Assembly (NCBI RefSeq): GCF_009363615.1
Contig: NZ_CP045384.1
Location: forward strand, 2,726,501-2,790,500
Reading direction: 5' to 3'
DNA: 64,000 nucleotides
Origin: Ruegeria sp. THAF33
Lineage (GTDB): Bacteria > Pseudomonadota > Alphaproteobacteria > Rhodobacterales > Rhodobacteraceae
Shown here piece by piece: positions 55,203 to 63,609 of the stretch (the stretch's first letter is position 1; each line of letters opens with the position of its first letter). The translations under genes were made by a program, and so were the position numbers. The notes beneath the pieces are model-generated. The model was not told where the DNA came from. It saw only the letters and a program-made list of their open reading frames with translations, and searched no databases.

Positions 55203-55580
55203 TTAGGCCAGTTCGACTTCGGCGCCAGCTGCTTCCAGCTTGGCTTTGACGTCTTCTGCTTCTGCTTTGTCCACGCCTTCTTTGATCTTGCCGCCGGCTT
55301 CGACCAGTTCCTTGGCTTCTTTCAGGCCCAGGCCGGTGATGCCGCGAACTTCTTTGATGACGTTGATTTTCGATGCGCCGGCGTTCTTCAGAACGACGTC
55401 GAATTCGGTTTTTTCTTCCTCAGCTGCGCCGCCGGCGTCGCCAGCTGCACCTGCGACCATTACGGCGCCGCCAGCTGCGGGCTCGATGCCGTATTCGTCT
55501 TTGAGGATGGTTTTCAGTTCTTGTGCTTCCAGCAGGGTCAGACCCACGATGCTTTCTGCGAGTGCTTTCAGATCAGCCAT
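55203..55580 (-). CDS. rplL: 50S ribosomal protein L7/L12
   Basis: 125 residues. The dimerisation domain ([25 protein letters not shown]), an Ala-Gly-rich hinge ([22 protein letters not shown]) and the factor-binding C-domain ([38 protein letters not shown]) are all present. It forms the GTPase-recruiting stalk on L10. It lies 79 bp after rplJ. Confidence 0.98.
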   Translation of the reverse strand: MADLKALAESIVGLTLLEAQELKTILKDEYGIEPAAGGAVMVAGAAGDAGGAAEEEKTEFDVVLKNAGASKINVIKEVRGITGLGLKEAKELVEAGGKIKEGVDKAEAEDVKAKLEAAGAEVELA

Positions 55581-55659
55581 TTTATCAGCTCTTTCCGTTT
55601 ACAGTGTGTGTTCCAACGTCAGGGCACATGCCCCACGCAGATCATTCAGTGCCAACCGC

Positions 55660-56178
55660 TTACGCAGCTTCCGCCTTCTCTTCGATGGTGGAAAGGATGC
55701 TTGCGATATTGCTTGCAGGTGCGCCAATCGCGCCGGCGATGTTCGAAGCAGGTGCGCCAATGCAGCCAACGATCGAAGCAATAAGCTCCTCGCGAGACGG
55801 CATTTTCGAAACAGCTTCGACGCCTTTGCGGTCCAGAGCGTTCTCGCCCATTGCACCGCCAAGGATTTCGAACTTTTTGTTCTCCTTGGCGAAGTCCTCG
55901 GCTACCTTGGCTGCTGCCACGGGGTCCTCGGAATAGGTCAGAACGGTCATCCCTGTCAGCAGGTCGGCCATGTTTGCACACGGCTTACCCTCAAGGGCGA
56001 TTTTGGCGAGCCTGTTCTTGGCAACACGCACGGAACCGCCCGCTTCGCGTGCACGCGCGCGCAGGTCCTGCATCTCGGCAACTGTCAGACCGGCGTAGTG
56101 GGCAACCACTACGACGCCAGAGCTTTCGAAGATTTGGCCGAGTTCCTCGACCACTTTCTCTTTCTGGGCTCTATCCAC
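55660..56178 (-). CDS. rplJ: 50S ribosomal protein L10
   Basis: 172 residues, the stalk base that carries L7/L12 dimers on its C-terminal helix ([17 protein letters not shown]). N-domain: [39 protein letters not shown]. The start is GTG 56178 behind GGAGAG; a TTG at 56190 lies inside the ribosome site. L10 represses its own mRNA through a long leader, and a 320-base non-coding leader is present here. Confidence 0.97.
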   Translation of the reverse strand: MDRAQKEKVVEELGQIFESSGVVVVAHYAGLTVAEMQDLRARAREAGGSVRVAKNRLAKIALEGKPCANMADLLTGMTVLTYSEDPVAAAKVAEDFAKENKKFEILGGAMGENALDRKGVEAVSKMPSREELIASIVGCIGAPASNIAGAIGAPASNIASILSTIEEKAEAA

Positions 56179-56500
56179 AGTTCTCTCCAAGTTAGGGGCG
56201 AAATCTCACCCCGGCTCATATTTGCCGCAGCTTTCGCTCCGGCGTTCAGGTCCTTGTTACGGGATTGGCCAAAATGCGCCCGAGGGTGGGACCCCCAGAA
56301 TTCTTTGGTCTTACCCGTCTCAGGCAGGGAATTAAGGGGCCGAACGGACCCACCCACCGTCTTGGACGAAACGAAACAAAGCGCACGACGAATCGCACGC
56401 TTTGTTCCGCAGGTCTTCTTAGGGCAGATGGAGGGGGTTTCCAAGGGGTAAATTGCACCCAATTCAGATCATACAGCACCCAAATTCCAAGGGCATCTTT
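56179..56500 (-). promoter_or_regulatory. Putative L10 leader region upstream of rplJ
   Basis: About 320 bases without a gene between the SnoaL-like gene and rplJ. It is rich in stem-forming sequence, including on the minus strand CCTGAGACGGGTAAGACC and CCCACCCTCGGGCGC. The position and length fit the autoregulatory L10 leader RNA of bacteria. I saw no confident promoter hexamers, so the transcript start is uncertain. Confidence 0.45.
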
Positions 56501-57265
56501 TCAGAACTTCCCGTTGTCGTTTTTCCATTCCTCGCGCGGCGGAACCGCTTCGATGGTGCTCCAATGTTCGACGATCTGATCAGCGTCCCAACGATACAAA
56601 TCATAAAAGCTGGAATGCACCCCATTTCTTTCCCCTTCACACACGCAAAGGACGAAATTTCCCTCTGCCAAAACCCGATGCAAATGCTTGTAGACAAATT
56701 TTGTCCCGCTTTCGTTTGTTCCTTCCAACACGTTCTTGAGCGCTACGATTCCGTCGGCCATGTCCGGATTGTGCTGTTTTAGATCCTCTGCAACAAAGTC
56801 CGCCAATCTGTCAAACCTGCGCTTTATCAGAACCTCTGTGACAAACATGCTGCTAGCGGCCCGGTTTTCTTCCGTCTTCTCCAGGTCCGTTACTTCGGTG
56901 TGGCCATCCAGCATTCCACGCCCAGAAAGGTTTGGACTGCGCAAGGGCTGAATGTTGTCCCAATGCTCTACGGCTTTGCCATCTTCGAACCGAAACACCT
57001 CGAACGCGGCGCGCAGGCTACTGAAATCGTACTCAATATGCGCAAAGGCAAAGTCGCCATCCTCGAAAACCCTTTTAAATGTAACCTTGGGTGAGGTTTT
57101 GGACAGCCTTGCGAACAGGTCGGCAATACCTTCGCTGCCTTCGTGAGTTTGAGGGTTGTGCTGGATGTACTTCTCTTCATTCACAACCGCTGCCGCCATG
57201 GCGTCACCGGTCTCCAAACCCTTAAGAAATCTTTGGAGGAGTTCGCGCTTAGTTTCCATAGCCAT
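56501..57265 (-). CDS. Duplicated SnoaL-like (NTF2-fold) protein
   Basis: 254 residues made of two NTF2-like halves. First half: ETKRELLQRFLKGLETGDAMAAAVVNEEKYIQHNPQTHEGSEGI, then FAFAHIEYDFSSLRAAFEVFRFEDGKAVEHWDNIQPL. Second half: RFDRLADFVAEDLKQHNPDMADGIVALKNVL, then DLYRWDADQIVEHWSTIEAVP. The repeated Y/LKQHNP and VEHWD/S motifs define the SnoaL-like group seen in polyketide cyclases and detoxification proteins. It is not ribosomal. It sits between rplA, which ends in a terminator, and rplJ, so it splits the rplKAJL cluster. Its substrate is unknown and its composition is less GC-rich than its neighbours. Confidence 0.85.
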   Translation of the reverse strand: MAMETKRELLQRFLKGLETGDAMAAAVVNEEKYIQHNPQTHEGSEGIADLFARLSKTSPKVTFKRVFEDGDFAFAHIEYDFSSLRAAFEVFRFEDGKAVEHWDNIQPLRSPNLSGRGMLDGHTEVTDLEKTEENRAASSMFVTEVLIKRRFDRLADFVAEDLKQHNPDMADGIVALKNVLEGTNESGTKFVYKHLHRVLAEGNFVLCVCEGERNGVHSSFYDLYRWDADQIVEHWSTIEAVPPREEWKNDNGKF

Positions 57266-57327
57266 GGTCCGTTCGATTCCTAGAACTGAAATGCATGCGA
57301 TTTATCTTCGCACCGAACCCGGCAAAA

Positions 57328-57360
57328 TGAAAATCCCGGGCAGTTTGCACCACCCGGGAT
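57328..57360 (-). terminator. Terminator after rplA
   Basis: Minus strand ATCCCGGG / CCCGGGAT with a 12-base loop, followed by TTTCATTTT, 27 bp after the rplA stop. It separates rplK-rplA from the SnoaL-like gene and rplJ. Confidence 0.82.
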
Positions 57361-57387
57361 CAATTCTTTTCATCAGATTTGTCTGAC

Positions 57388-58086
57388 TTACTCGCCCGAG
57401 GCCTCTGCTACATCAACGGTCACACCGGGGCCCATGGTCGAGCTCAGCGCGATTTTCTTCATGTAGGTGCCTTTGGCGCCCGACGGTTTCGCCTTGGCAA
57501 CAGCTGAGACAAACGCGCGGACGTTTTCAGCCAGTTTGGCTTCGTCGAACGACGCTTTGCCAACACCGGCATGCACAACGCCGCCTTTTTCCGCCTTGAA
57601 CTGAACTTCACCACCCTTGGCTGCTTCCACGGCCGCTTTCACGTCCATGGTCACGGTACCAACTTTGGGGTTCGGCATCAGGTTGCGGGGGCCCAGAACT
57701 TTACCCAAACGACCGACGATCGGCATCATGTCCGGGGTAGCAATGCAGCGATCAAATTCGATGGTGCCACCCTGAATGGTTTCCATCAGGTCTTCTGCAC
57801 CAACGATATCCGCGCCTGCTTCTTTCGCTTCGTCTGCCTTGGGGCCACGAGCGAAAACAGCAACGCGCATCGCTTTACCGGTGCCGTTCGGCAGGCCGAC
57901 AACACCGCGAACCATCTGGTCTGCGTGACGGGTGTCAACGCCCAGGTTCATCGCGATTTCGATGGTCTCGTCGAATTTCGCGGTTGCGTTGGCTTTGACC
58001 AGGGCAACTGCTTCATCAACCGACAGGTTTTCCTTGCCGACGACGGCTTCGCGCGCAGCGCGGGTACGTTTACCGAGTTTTGCCAT
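57388..58086 (-). CDS. rplA: 50S ribosomal protein L1
   Basis: 232 residues. L1 forms the mobile L1 stalk at the E site and represses its own operon in E. coli. Canonical: [103 protein letters not shown]. It is 1 bp after rplK and ends at a terminator, so rplKA is a closed two-gene unit. Confidence 0.98.
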   Translation of the reverse strand: MAKLGKRTRAAREAVVGKENLSVDEAVALVKANATAKFDETIEIAMNLGVDTRHADQMVRGVVGLPNGTGKAMRVAVFARGPKADEAKEAGADIVGAEDLMETIQGGTIEFDRCIATPDMMPIVGRLGKVLGPRNLMPNPKVGTVTMDVKAAVEAAKGGEVQFKAEKGGVVHAGVGKASFDEAKLAENVRAFVSAVAKAKPSGAKGTYMKKIALSSTMGPGVTVDVAEASGE

Positions 58087-58087
58087 C

Positions 58088-58537
58088 TTACTTCACCTCG
58101 ATGCCCATGGAGCGGGCCGAGCCCAGGATGATCTGCATTGCGCCTTCGATGTCGTTGGCGTTCAGATCTTTCATTTTGGCTTCGGCGATTTCGCGAACCT
58201 GCTTCGAGGTCACGGTTGCCACGGTCTCACGACCTGGGTTTTCCGCGCCGCGGGGACGGTTACGCTTGCCGACCGGCTTCAGACCAGCTGCTTTTTTCAG
58301 GTAATAAGACGCGGGCGGCGTCTTGATGTCCATGGTGAAGGACTTGTCCTGATAATAGGTGATCACGGTCGGGCACGGAGCGCCGGGCTCCATGTCTGCT
58401 GTCTTGGCGTTGAACGCCTTGCAGAATTCCATGATGTTGATACCGCGCTGACCCAGCGCCGGACCAACTGGCGGCGACGGGTTCGCCTGACCTGCAGGAA
58501 CCTGCAGTTTCATTGTACCAGCAAGCTTCTTGGCCAT
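58088..58537 (-). CDS. rplK: 50S ribosomal protein L11
   Basis: 149 residues. L11 binds the GTPase-associated 23S region and is needed for RelA activation. It has the Pro-rich N-domain ([40 protein letters not shown]) and the RNA-binding C-domain ending [24 protein letters not shown]. It is the first gene of its operon and is separated from nusG by a plus-strand gene. Its promoter matches that of rplB. Confidence 0.98.
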   Translation of the reverse strand: MAKKLAGTMKLQVPAGQANPSPPVGPALGQRGINIMEFCKAFNAKTADMEPGAPCPTVITYYQDKSFTMDIKTPPASYYLKKAAGLKPVGKRNRPRGAENPGRETVATVTSKQVREIAEAKMKDLNANDIEGAMQIILGSARSMGIEVK

Positions 58538-58919
58538 TTGGTTTTCCTTTCAACTTGGGTGAAACGCGTCCCACCCAGATTATGTTGCGTGGTCCGGTCC
58601 GGGATCGCGACCCCAGCAACCTCCCACGAGAGAATCTCGCCCGAAGACGATAAAGGCGGCGTTTACATGGGATCAGGAGAGATGACAAGTGGTTGGTGCA
58701 CCATTCGGGTTGTACCGAATCAAACCCTGAGAGGATTCTTTCTGCCTGCGTGATTGCACGCGAATGTCCGTACAGTTTCGAATTCCTCTAACAATCTGCA
58801 AAGACATGTAAAACCGCCAGTTTGCCGCCAATTGAACGCGACATTGGCGCTTGCTTCGCCACAACGCAGATGACCGTGCTATACTCCTTAAAAATTGTGA
58901 TTATTGGTGGAGATTAATT
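58538..58919. other. Divergent intergenic region between rplK and the peptidoglycan-binding gene
   Basis: About 380 bp holding the rplK promoter at 58660-58688 and, for the plus-strand gene, a TATACT -10 candidate (58880-58885) without a good -35. A TGGGTG / CACCCA hairpin lies just upstream of rplK. No gene is seen. Confidence 0.5.
58660..58688 (-). promoter_or_regulatory. Promoter of rplK-rplA
   Basis: Minus strand TTGTCA (58683-58688), 17-base spacer, TAAACG (58660-58665). Both hexamers and the spacing are identical to those upstream of rplB. Confidence 0.55.
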
Positions 58920-60149
58920 ATGATACTTCGTTTAGCTTTAACTCTTGGCATCGCCTTTTCTCTTGCTGCTGCTATCCCTCAAACGGCGCGGGCCGACGCT
59001 GGAGAGTTTCTTGGTGGTGCGGTCGTCGGCGGGATCGTTGGTTACGCGATCGGCAAGGACCAACAAAAGAAAAAATCTCAGAGAACAACTTCATCGAACC
59101 GCACCTATCGGTCAGGTATTCCATCGACCACGCAAGGCGCGCAAACTCAGACCGCGCTCAATTACTTCGGGTACAATGCAGGACGGGTCGATGGTCAGGT
59201 CGGTCGCGGCACCCGGTCCGCAATCGAACGCTATCAGGCCTCGATGGGTTATCCTATAAACGGCTATGATTTTCAGCCGTATCAGTATGACTTTCTGATG
59301 CAAGCCTACTATTGGGCCACAAGCGGTGGACAGGCGACGACTCAACTTGCGGGCCAACCACTTCTGATGGCGTATCGCCGTCAGGTGCAGACGGGATCTG
59401 CTTTGGCTACTGCCCCGCAAGCTCCGGCACAAGCCGCCCCGGCACAACCTGTTCCGGTTGCGACACCGCAAGAACCTGAGCCGGAGACAACCGAAACAAC
59501 GTCTGCCAGCCTGCCGAGCCTGTTTTCCGGCGGCACCGGAGGCCCGTCGCTGGCCAATCGCTGTAGCGGGGTCATGCTGCAAACATCTACCAATGGCGGT
59601 TATACGACCCTGGCGAACATGTCGGATCCCGACTTTGCGCTCAGCGAACAGTTCTGTCTTGCCCGCAGCTACGCGATGGCGCGCGGTGAAGATCTGATTC
59701 AGGATATCCAGGGGCTCACGCCGGATCAGGTCAGTGCTCAATGCGACTCGTATGGTGAAATGGTGGCGCCTCAGGTTGATGCTCTGTCTATCAACTCGAA
59801 AACCGAGGCTGAAACCCAGATGCGTAAGCTGGCGCTGGACTCGGGCCTCAGCCCCCAAGATCTTGCCGCGACAAGCAAGGTCTGCCTGGCGATTGGCTAT
59901 CGTCAGGACAACATGGATGCCGCTCTTGGGTCTGCCCTGATGCTGGTCGCAATGGGTGAGCCCGCCTATGGCGAGCTGATTGGCCACCATCTGCGCGAAG
60001 GCTTCGGTGTACAGAAACGTCGCGATCTTGCGATGCAGTGGTATGACGCGAGCCTGTCGGCACTGGATGCCGGATCGCAGGCTGTGTTCCTGCCCTCGCA
60101 GACCGACCGCCCGCAACTCTTGCGCGCGGCCATGGTTCAGGCGCAATAG
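58920..60149 (+). CDS. Secreted peptidoglycan-binding-domain protein
   Basis: 409 residues. A signal peptide (LRLALTLGIAFSLAAAIPQTARA) is followed by a glycine-zipper-like segment (GGAVVGGIVGYAIG) and a PG_binding_1 domain at about residues 57-88 (ALNYFGYNAGRVDGQVGRGTRSAIERYQ). A Pro-Ala-rich linker leads to a helical C-terminal region with cysteines (NRCSGVM, EQFCLARSYAM, AQCDSY, SKVCLAIGY). This looks like an envelope protein anchored to the cell wall. GGAG stands before ATG 58920. It is on the plus strand between nusG and rplK, which normally adjoin. Confidence 0.82.
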   Translation: MILRLALTLGIAFSLAAAIPQTARADAGEFLGGAVVGGIVGYAIGKDQQKKKSQRTTSSNRTYRSGIPSTTQGAQTQTALNYFGYNAGRVDGQVGRGTRSAIERYQASMGYPINGYDFQPYQYDFLMQAYYWATSGGQATTQLAGQPLLMAYRRQVQTGSALATAPQAPAQAAPAQPVPVATPQEPEPETTETTSASLPSLFSGGTGGPSLANRCSGVMLQTSTNGGYTTLANMSDPDFALSEQFCLARSYAMARGEDLIQDIQGLTPDQVSAQCDSYGEMVAPQVDALSINSKTEAETQMRKLALDSGLSPQDLAATSKVCLAIGYRQDNMDAALGSALMLVAMGEPAYGELIGHHLREGFGVQKRRDLAMQWYDASLSALDAGSQAVFLPSQTDRPQLLRAAMVQAQ

Positions 60150-60181
60150 GTCGATCCGTTTTCAGCGAATACCCAAACAAA

Positions 60182-60214
60182 AAACGCCGCGTTGCCCTTG
60201 GCATCGCGGCGTTT
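60182..60214. terminator. Bidirectional terminator between the PG-binding gene and nusG
   Basis: Stem AAACGCCGCG / CGCGGCGTTT with a 13-base loop. On the minus strand it is followed by TTTTTTG, so it serves nusG best; on the plus strand GTTTC follows, a weaker stop for the convergent gene. Confidence 0.85.
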
Positions 60215-60235
60215 CAATTCTCGAGGAATGTTTCC

Positions 60236-60769
60236 TCAGCTCTGCTTGGTGACCTGCGTGAAATCCAGCTCGACCGGAGTTTCCCGGCCGAAGATCGAAA
60301 CCGAAACCTTCAGCTTCTGGTTCTCGTCGTCCACACCTTCGACCATGCCGTCGAAATCTTCGAACGGGCCGTCGTTGACTTTGACCTTCTCACCGACCTC
60401 GAAGCTGATCATCAGCTTGGGTGCTTCTTCACCTTCCTGAACACGGTTCAGGATCTGGTTCACTTCGGCGTCGCGCATCGGCATCGGGCGGCCTTGCGGG
60501 CCCAGGAAACCGGTGACGCGGTTGATCGAGTTGATCAGGTGATACCCCTGATCCGACATTTCCATATGCACCAGAACGTAACCAGGCATAAAGCGGCGTT
60601 CGGTCGTGACCTTCTTGCCCCGGCGCACTTCGATCACCTCTTCGGTGGGCACCAGAACTTCGTCGATATCGTCCTCAAGGCCCTGTTCAGCCACCGACGT
60701 GCGGATCTGTTCTGCGATCTTCTTTTCGAAATTCGAAAGAACGCTGACCGAGTACCACCGTTTCGCCAT
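60236..60769 (-). CDS. nusG: Transcription antitermination factor NusG
   Basis: 177 residues. The NGN domain ([71 protein letters not shown]) binds RNA polymerase and the KOW domain ([25 protein letters not shown]) binds S10 or Rho. ATG 60769 is used since the upstream frame is not protein-like. The 199-bp gap to secE is longer than usual. nusG ends at a terminator and is cut off from rplK by a convergent gene. Confidence 0.98.
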   Translation of the reverse strand: MAKRWYSVSVLSNFEKKIAEQIRTSVAEQGLEDDIDEVLVPTEEVIEVRRGKKVTTERRFMPGYVLVHMEMSDQGYHLINSINRVTGFLGPQGRPMPMRDAEVNQILNRVQEGEEAPKLMISFEVGEKVKVNDGPFEDFDGMVEGVDDENQKLKVSVSIFGRETPVELDFTQVTKQS

Positions 60770-60968
60770 GAACCTGTCGTCCTTGTTTTTCTTCGGGGCA
60801 TCAAGCGTACCGGACACACCCGTCATTAAAATCTTGTCACGCCATCCGGAATAAAAAGCGGCGCGCAGCCCGAATCGCCACACGCCCATTCCGAATAGTA
60901 CCGCGTCACCTACTCTGACATTGCCCGCAGCGCAAGGGGGCAGAGACGTTTCAGCGCGCTGATCCCGT

Positions 60969-61166
60969 CTAGCTAAAAGCACCCAGGATCAGTTGAAGAC
61001 CACCCCGAATACCCAAATCGACCAAAGCGAAAAATACAGCCGTCAGCGCCGCCATGATGAAGACCATTACCGTGGTCAGCAGCACCTCGCGCCGGGTCGG
61101 CCAGACGACCTTGGAGACTTCGGCACGGACTTGCTGAATGAACTGGATCGGATTGGTGGTGGCCAT
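60969..61166 (-). CDS. secE: Preprotein translocase subunit SecE
   Basis: 65 residues, the single-helix form of SecE found in many bacteria. The amphipathic segment ([49 protein letters not shown]) contains the conserved V-x-WP-T-R/K motif followed by the membrane helix. It stabilises SecY. A promoter lies upstream. No tRNA-Trp precedes it, although that arrangement is common in other bacteria. Confidence 0.96.
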   Translation of the reverse strand: MATTNPIQFIQQVRAEVSKVVWPTRREVLLTTVMVFIMAALTAVFFALVDLGIRGGLQLILGAFS

Positions 61167-61198
61167 TTGGCGTGTTCTCTCTGCTAGCGGATGGGCCG

Positions 61199-61227
61199 GA
61201 CATAGCCGGGCATTGCGGCAATTTCAA
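61199..61227 (-). promoter_or_regulatory. Putative secE promoter
   Basis: Minus strand TTGAAA (61222-61227), 17-base spacer, TATGTC (61199-61204), 33 bp before the secE start. The -35 matches at five of six positions; the -10 is weak. Confidence 0.35.
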
Positions 61228-61265
61228 GGGCAGTTGGTTCAACTCTGCCTCTATAGGGCATTCGT

Positions 61266-61424
61266 TCAGGGTTTGGGTTTGTCATCCCATTCGTCGCTCA
61301 GGATCCGGCGCGCATCACCTTCGGGGTCTTCGTACTGGTTCGTACGAACGGTATATACGAAGGCAGCCAGACCAACGCCCCCCAGGAACAGGGAAATCGG
61401 GATCAGATAAGCAAGCACTTCCAT
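61266..61424 (-). CDS. ccoS: cbb3-type cytochrome oxidase assembly protein CcoS
   Basis: 52-residue protein too short for most gene finders. It starts MEVLAYLIPISLFLGGVGLAAFVYTV, a single membrane helix with the conserved IP-x-S/A-x2-LG pattern. It continues RTNQYEDPEGDARRILSDEWDDKPKP, where the Q-Y/F-D/E-D-P/L-E-G-DA-x-RIL segment is diagnostic of CcoS. The role is insertion of copper and haem into cbb3 oxidase. Its ATG lies 5 bp after the ccoI stop, the last gene of the ccoGHIS cluster. Confidence 0.95.
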   Translation of the reverse strand: MEVLAYLIPISLFLGGVGLAAFVYTVRTNQYEDPEGDARRILSDEWDDKPKP

Positions 61425-61429
61425 TCAGG

Positions 61430-63607
61430 TTACCTCAGCCGCAGGGCGTTCAGGGACACGGTAATGGACGAGGTCGACATCGCCAAGGCCGCGATCAGCG
61501 GTGTCGCCAATCCGATCACGGCCAGAGGAACGGCGATCACGTTGTAAACGGTTGCGATCTGGAAGTTTTCGCGAATGCGTCTGGTGGCTTTGACGGCCGT
61601 GTCACACGCATCCGCAATGGGCGAAAGATCATTGCCCAACAGCACGATATCCGACGCGACCCGCGCCGCATCCAGCGCAGAGGCCGGAGAGATCGACACA
61701 TGCGCCGCGGCCAAAGCGGCGGTATCGTTCAGCCCGTCGCCAACCATCAGAACTTTGTGGCCTTCATCGCTGAGATCCTGAATGCGTCTTGCCTTGTCCT
61801 GCGGCAAAGCCTCGGCGATCCAATCCGTGATTCCCAGTTTTTCGGCCAAGGCGCGCACCGCCCCCTGCGAATCCCCTGAAATCAAAAGTACACGTTTGCC
61901 CGAAGCACGCAGGGCATCCGCCGCCTCAGCAGCGCCGGGGCGCAACGCGTCCGAGAATCGGAAGGCCACGGGTGCGTCCTCGCCGATTGCAAGCCAGGCT
62001 GAAGTATCGGCGCCCTGATCCGCGCCGACCCAGGCCGCCCGCCCCAGACGAACACGTTGACCACGGAATTCGCCCTCGGTGCCATAGCCGGGAACCTCGG
62101 CTATTCCCCGCACATTTGCTGGTTTAATCCCTGCCGCACGCGCCGCTTTTGCCAGTGATACGGACAAAGGATGTGCAGAAGCCTCGGCCAGCGCCAGAGC
62201 GACCTCGACCTTGGCGCGTGCATGGTCTGCCAGATTGACCAGTTCGGGTGCGCCGGATGTCAGCGTGCCCGTCTTGTCGAATACAACCGTGTCGGCTTCG
62301 GACAGCCGTTCCAGAGCTGTGGCGTGCTTGATCAGCATTCCCTTGCGGAACAACCGGCCCGACGCGGCCGTGGTTACTGCTGGCACGGCCAGACCCAACG
62401 CACAGGGGCAGGTAATAATCAGAACAGCCGCCGCGATATTCAGCGCCGTGCGCAAGTCACCGGAATAGATGTACCACCCAACAAAGCTGAGCGCCGACAG
62501 AATGTGAACACCCGGCGCATACAGCTTGGCGGCCTTGTCGGCCAACGAGGTATAACGGGACCGGCCAGACTCGGCGATGGCGACCAGATCAGCCATACGA
62601 TGGAGCGACGTGTCTTCACCCACCGCCGTTGCCCGGATTGTCAACGGACCCGTCAGATTGACTTCACCCGCGCTCACAGTCTGCCCGGCTTCGGCAAAGA
62701 CTGGCACCGTCTCGCCTGTCAGAAGGGATCGATCCAGTTCGGACTGACCCGACACGATCTGGCCGTCCACGGGCATGCGCCCACCCGGTCGCACAAGGAT
62801 CAGGTCTCCGACGCGCAACTCGGCAACGGGAACTTCATCTTCAACCCCATCGGCGACACGAATGGCGCGGGGAACTTCCAACGCGGTCAATTCCTCGGCC
62901 GCAGATCGCGCCGCGGCACGGGTGCGGTAATCAAGATACCGTCCGGCCAGCAGAAAGAAGGTCAATGTCAGGGCTGCGTCGAAATAGGCATGCTCGCCGC
63001 TCAACGCGGTTTCCCACAACGACGTGACCAGCGCCAACAGGATCGCCAGCACAATCGGCACATCCATATTCAGCCGTCGCACGCGCAGGGCGCTCCAGGC
63101 ATTGGCAAAGAACGGCTGGGCCGAGAACGCAATGGCGGGCAGCGCGATGGCCGCTGAAATCCAGTGGAACATGTCCCGCGTTGCATCCGTCGCACCGGAC
63201 CAGACCGACACCGACAGCAACATCACGTTCATGGATGCAAACCCGGCCACGGCCAGCCGCATCAAAAGATCACGCCCGGCCTTGTCCGTCTGCGTTGCGG
63301 ACAAAGCCCCCGGATCAAGCTCATGTGCTTCGAATCCTGCCTGTTCAAGCACCGGGATCAGATCGCTTGCACGCGTTTCCGGCGTGGCTTTGATCATCGC
63401 GCGTTTGAGCGTCAGGTTCACCCGGGCGTCTTCGACGCCGGGATGCGCGTTCAGTTCACGCTCGACCGTCGCGATACAGGCCGAGCAATGAATGCCCGGC
63501 AGCGACAAGGCGATCTGTACATCTTCCGGTATGGGCCGGGCCGGTTCTGCCGGGGCCGCAAGGCAGCCCGGGCAAGCTGCTGTGCCGGATGAAAGCTGAG
63601 CCGTCAT
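61430..63607 (-). CDS. ccoI: Copper-exporting P1B-ATPase for cbb3 oxidase assembly
   Basis: 725 residues (CcoI/FixI). An N-terminal Cys pair (ACPGC) and an HMA domain with GIHCSACIATVE (CxxC) precede eight membrane helices. The ion-site CPC motif is ITCPCALGLAVP; the phosphorylation site is VVFDKTGTLT; the HP motif and GDGLNDTAALAAA hinge follow. This pump supplies copper to the oxidase rather than conferring copper resistance, judged by its place between ccoH and ccoS. It starts 2 bp after the ccoH stop. Confidence 0.95.
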   Translation of the reverse strand: MTAQLSSGTAACPGCLAAPAEPARPIPEDVQIALSLPGIHCSACIATVERELNAHPGVEDARVNLTLKRAMIKATPETRASDLIPVLEQAGFEAHELDPGALSATQTDKAGRDLLMRLAVAGFASMNVMLLSVSVWSGATDATRDMFHWISAAIALPAIAFSAQPFFANAWSALRVRRLNMDVPIVLAILLALVTSLWETALSGEHAYFDAALTLTFFLLAGRYLDYRTRAAARSAAEELTALEVPRAIRVADGVEDEVPVAELRVGDLILVRPGGRMPVDGQIVSGQSELDRSLLTGETVPVFAEAGQTVSAGEVNLTGPLTIRATAVGEDTSLHRMADLVAIAESGRSRYTSLADKAAKLYAPGVHILSALSFVGWYIYSGDLRTALNIAAAVLIITCPCALGLAVPAVTTAASGRLFRKGMLIKHATALERLSEADTVVFDKTGTLTSGAPELVNLADHARAKVEVALALAEASAHPLSVSLAKAARAAGIKPANVRGIAEVPGYGTEGEFRGQRVRLGRAAWVGADQGADTSAWLAIGEDAPVAFRFSDALRPGAAEAADALRASGKRVLLISGDSQGAVRALAEKLGITDWIAEALPQDKARRIQDLSDEGHKVLMVGDGLNDTAALAAAHVSISPASALDAARVASDIVLLGNDLSPIADACDTAVKATRRIRENFQIATVYNVIAVPLAVIGLATPLIAALAMSTSSITVSLNALRLR

Positions 63608-63609
63608 GC

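Noticed and set aside
58857..58885. Sigma-70 promoter for the peptidoglycan-binding gene
   Set aside because: TATACT is a good -10, but no acceptable -35 lies at 16-18 bases.
61167..61265. tRNA-Trp upstream of secE
   Set aside because: This neighbour is common in bacteria, but no cloverleaf is present here.
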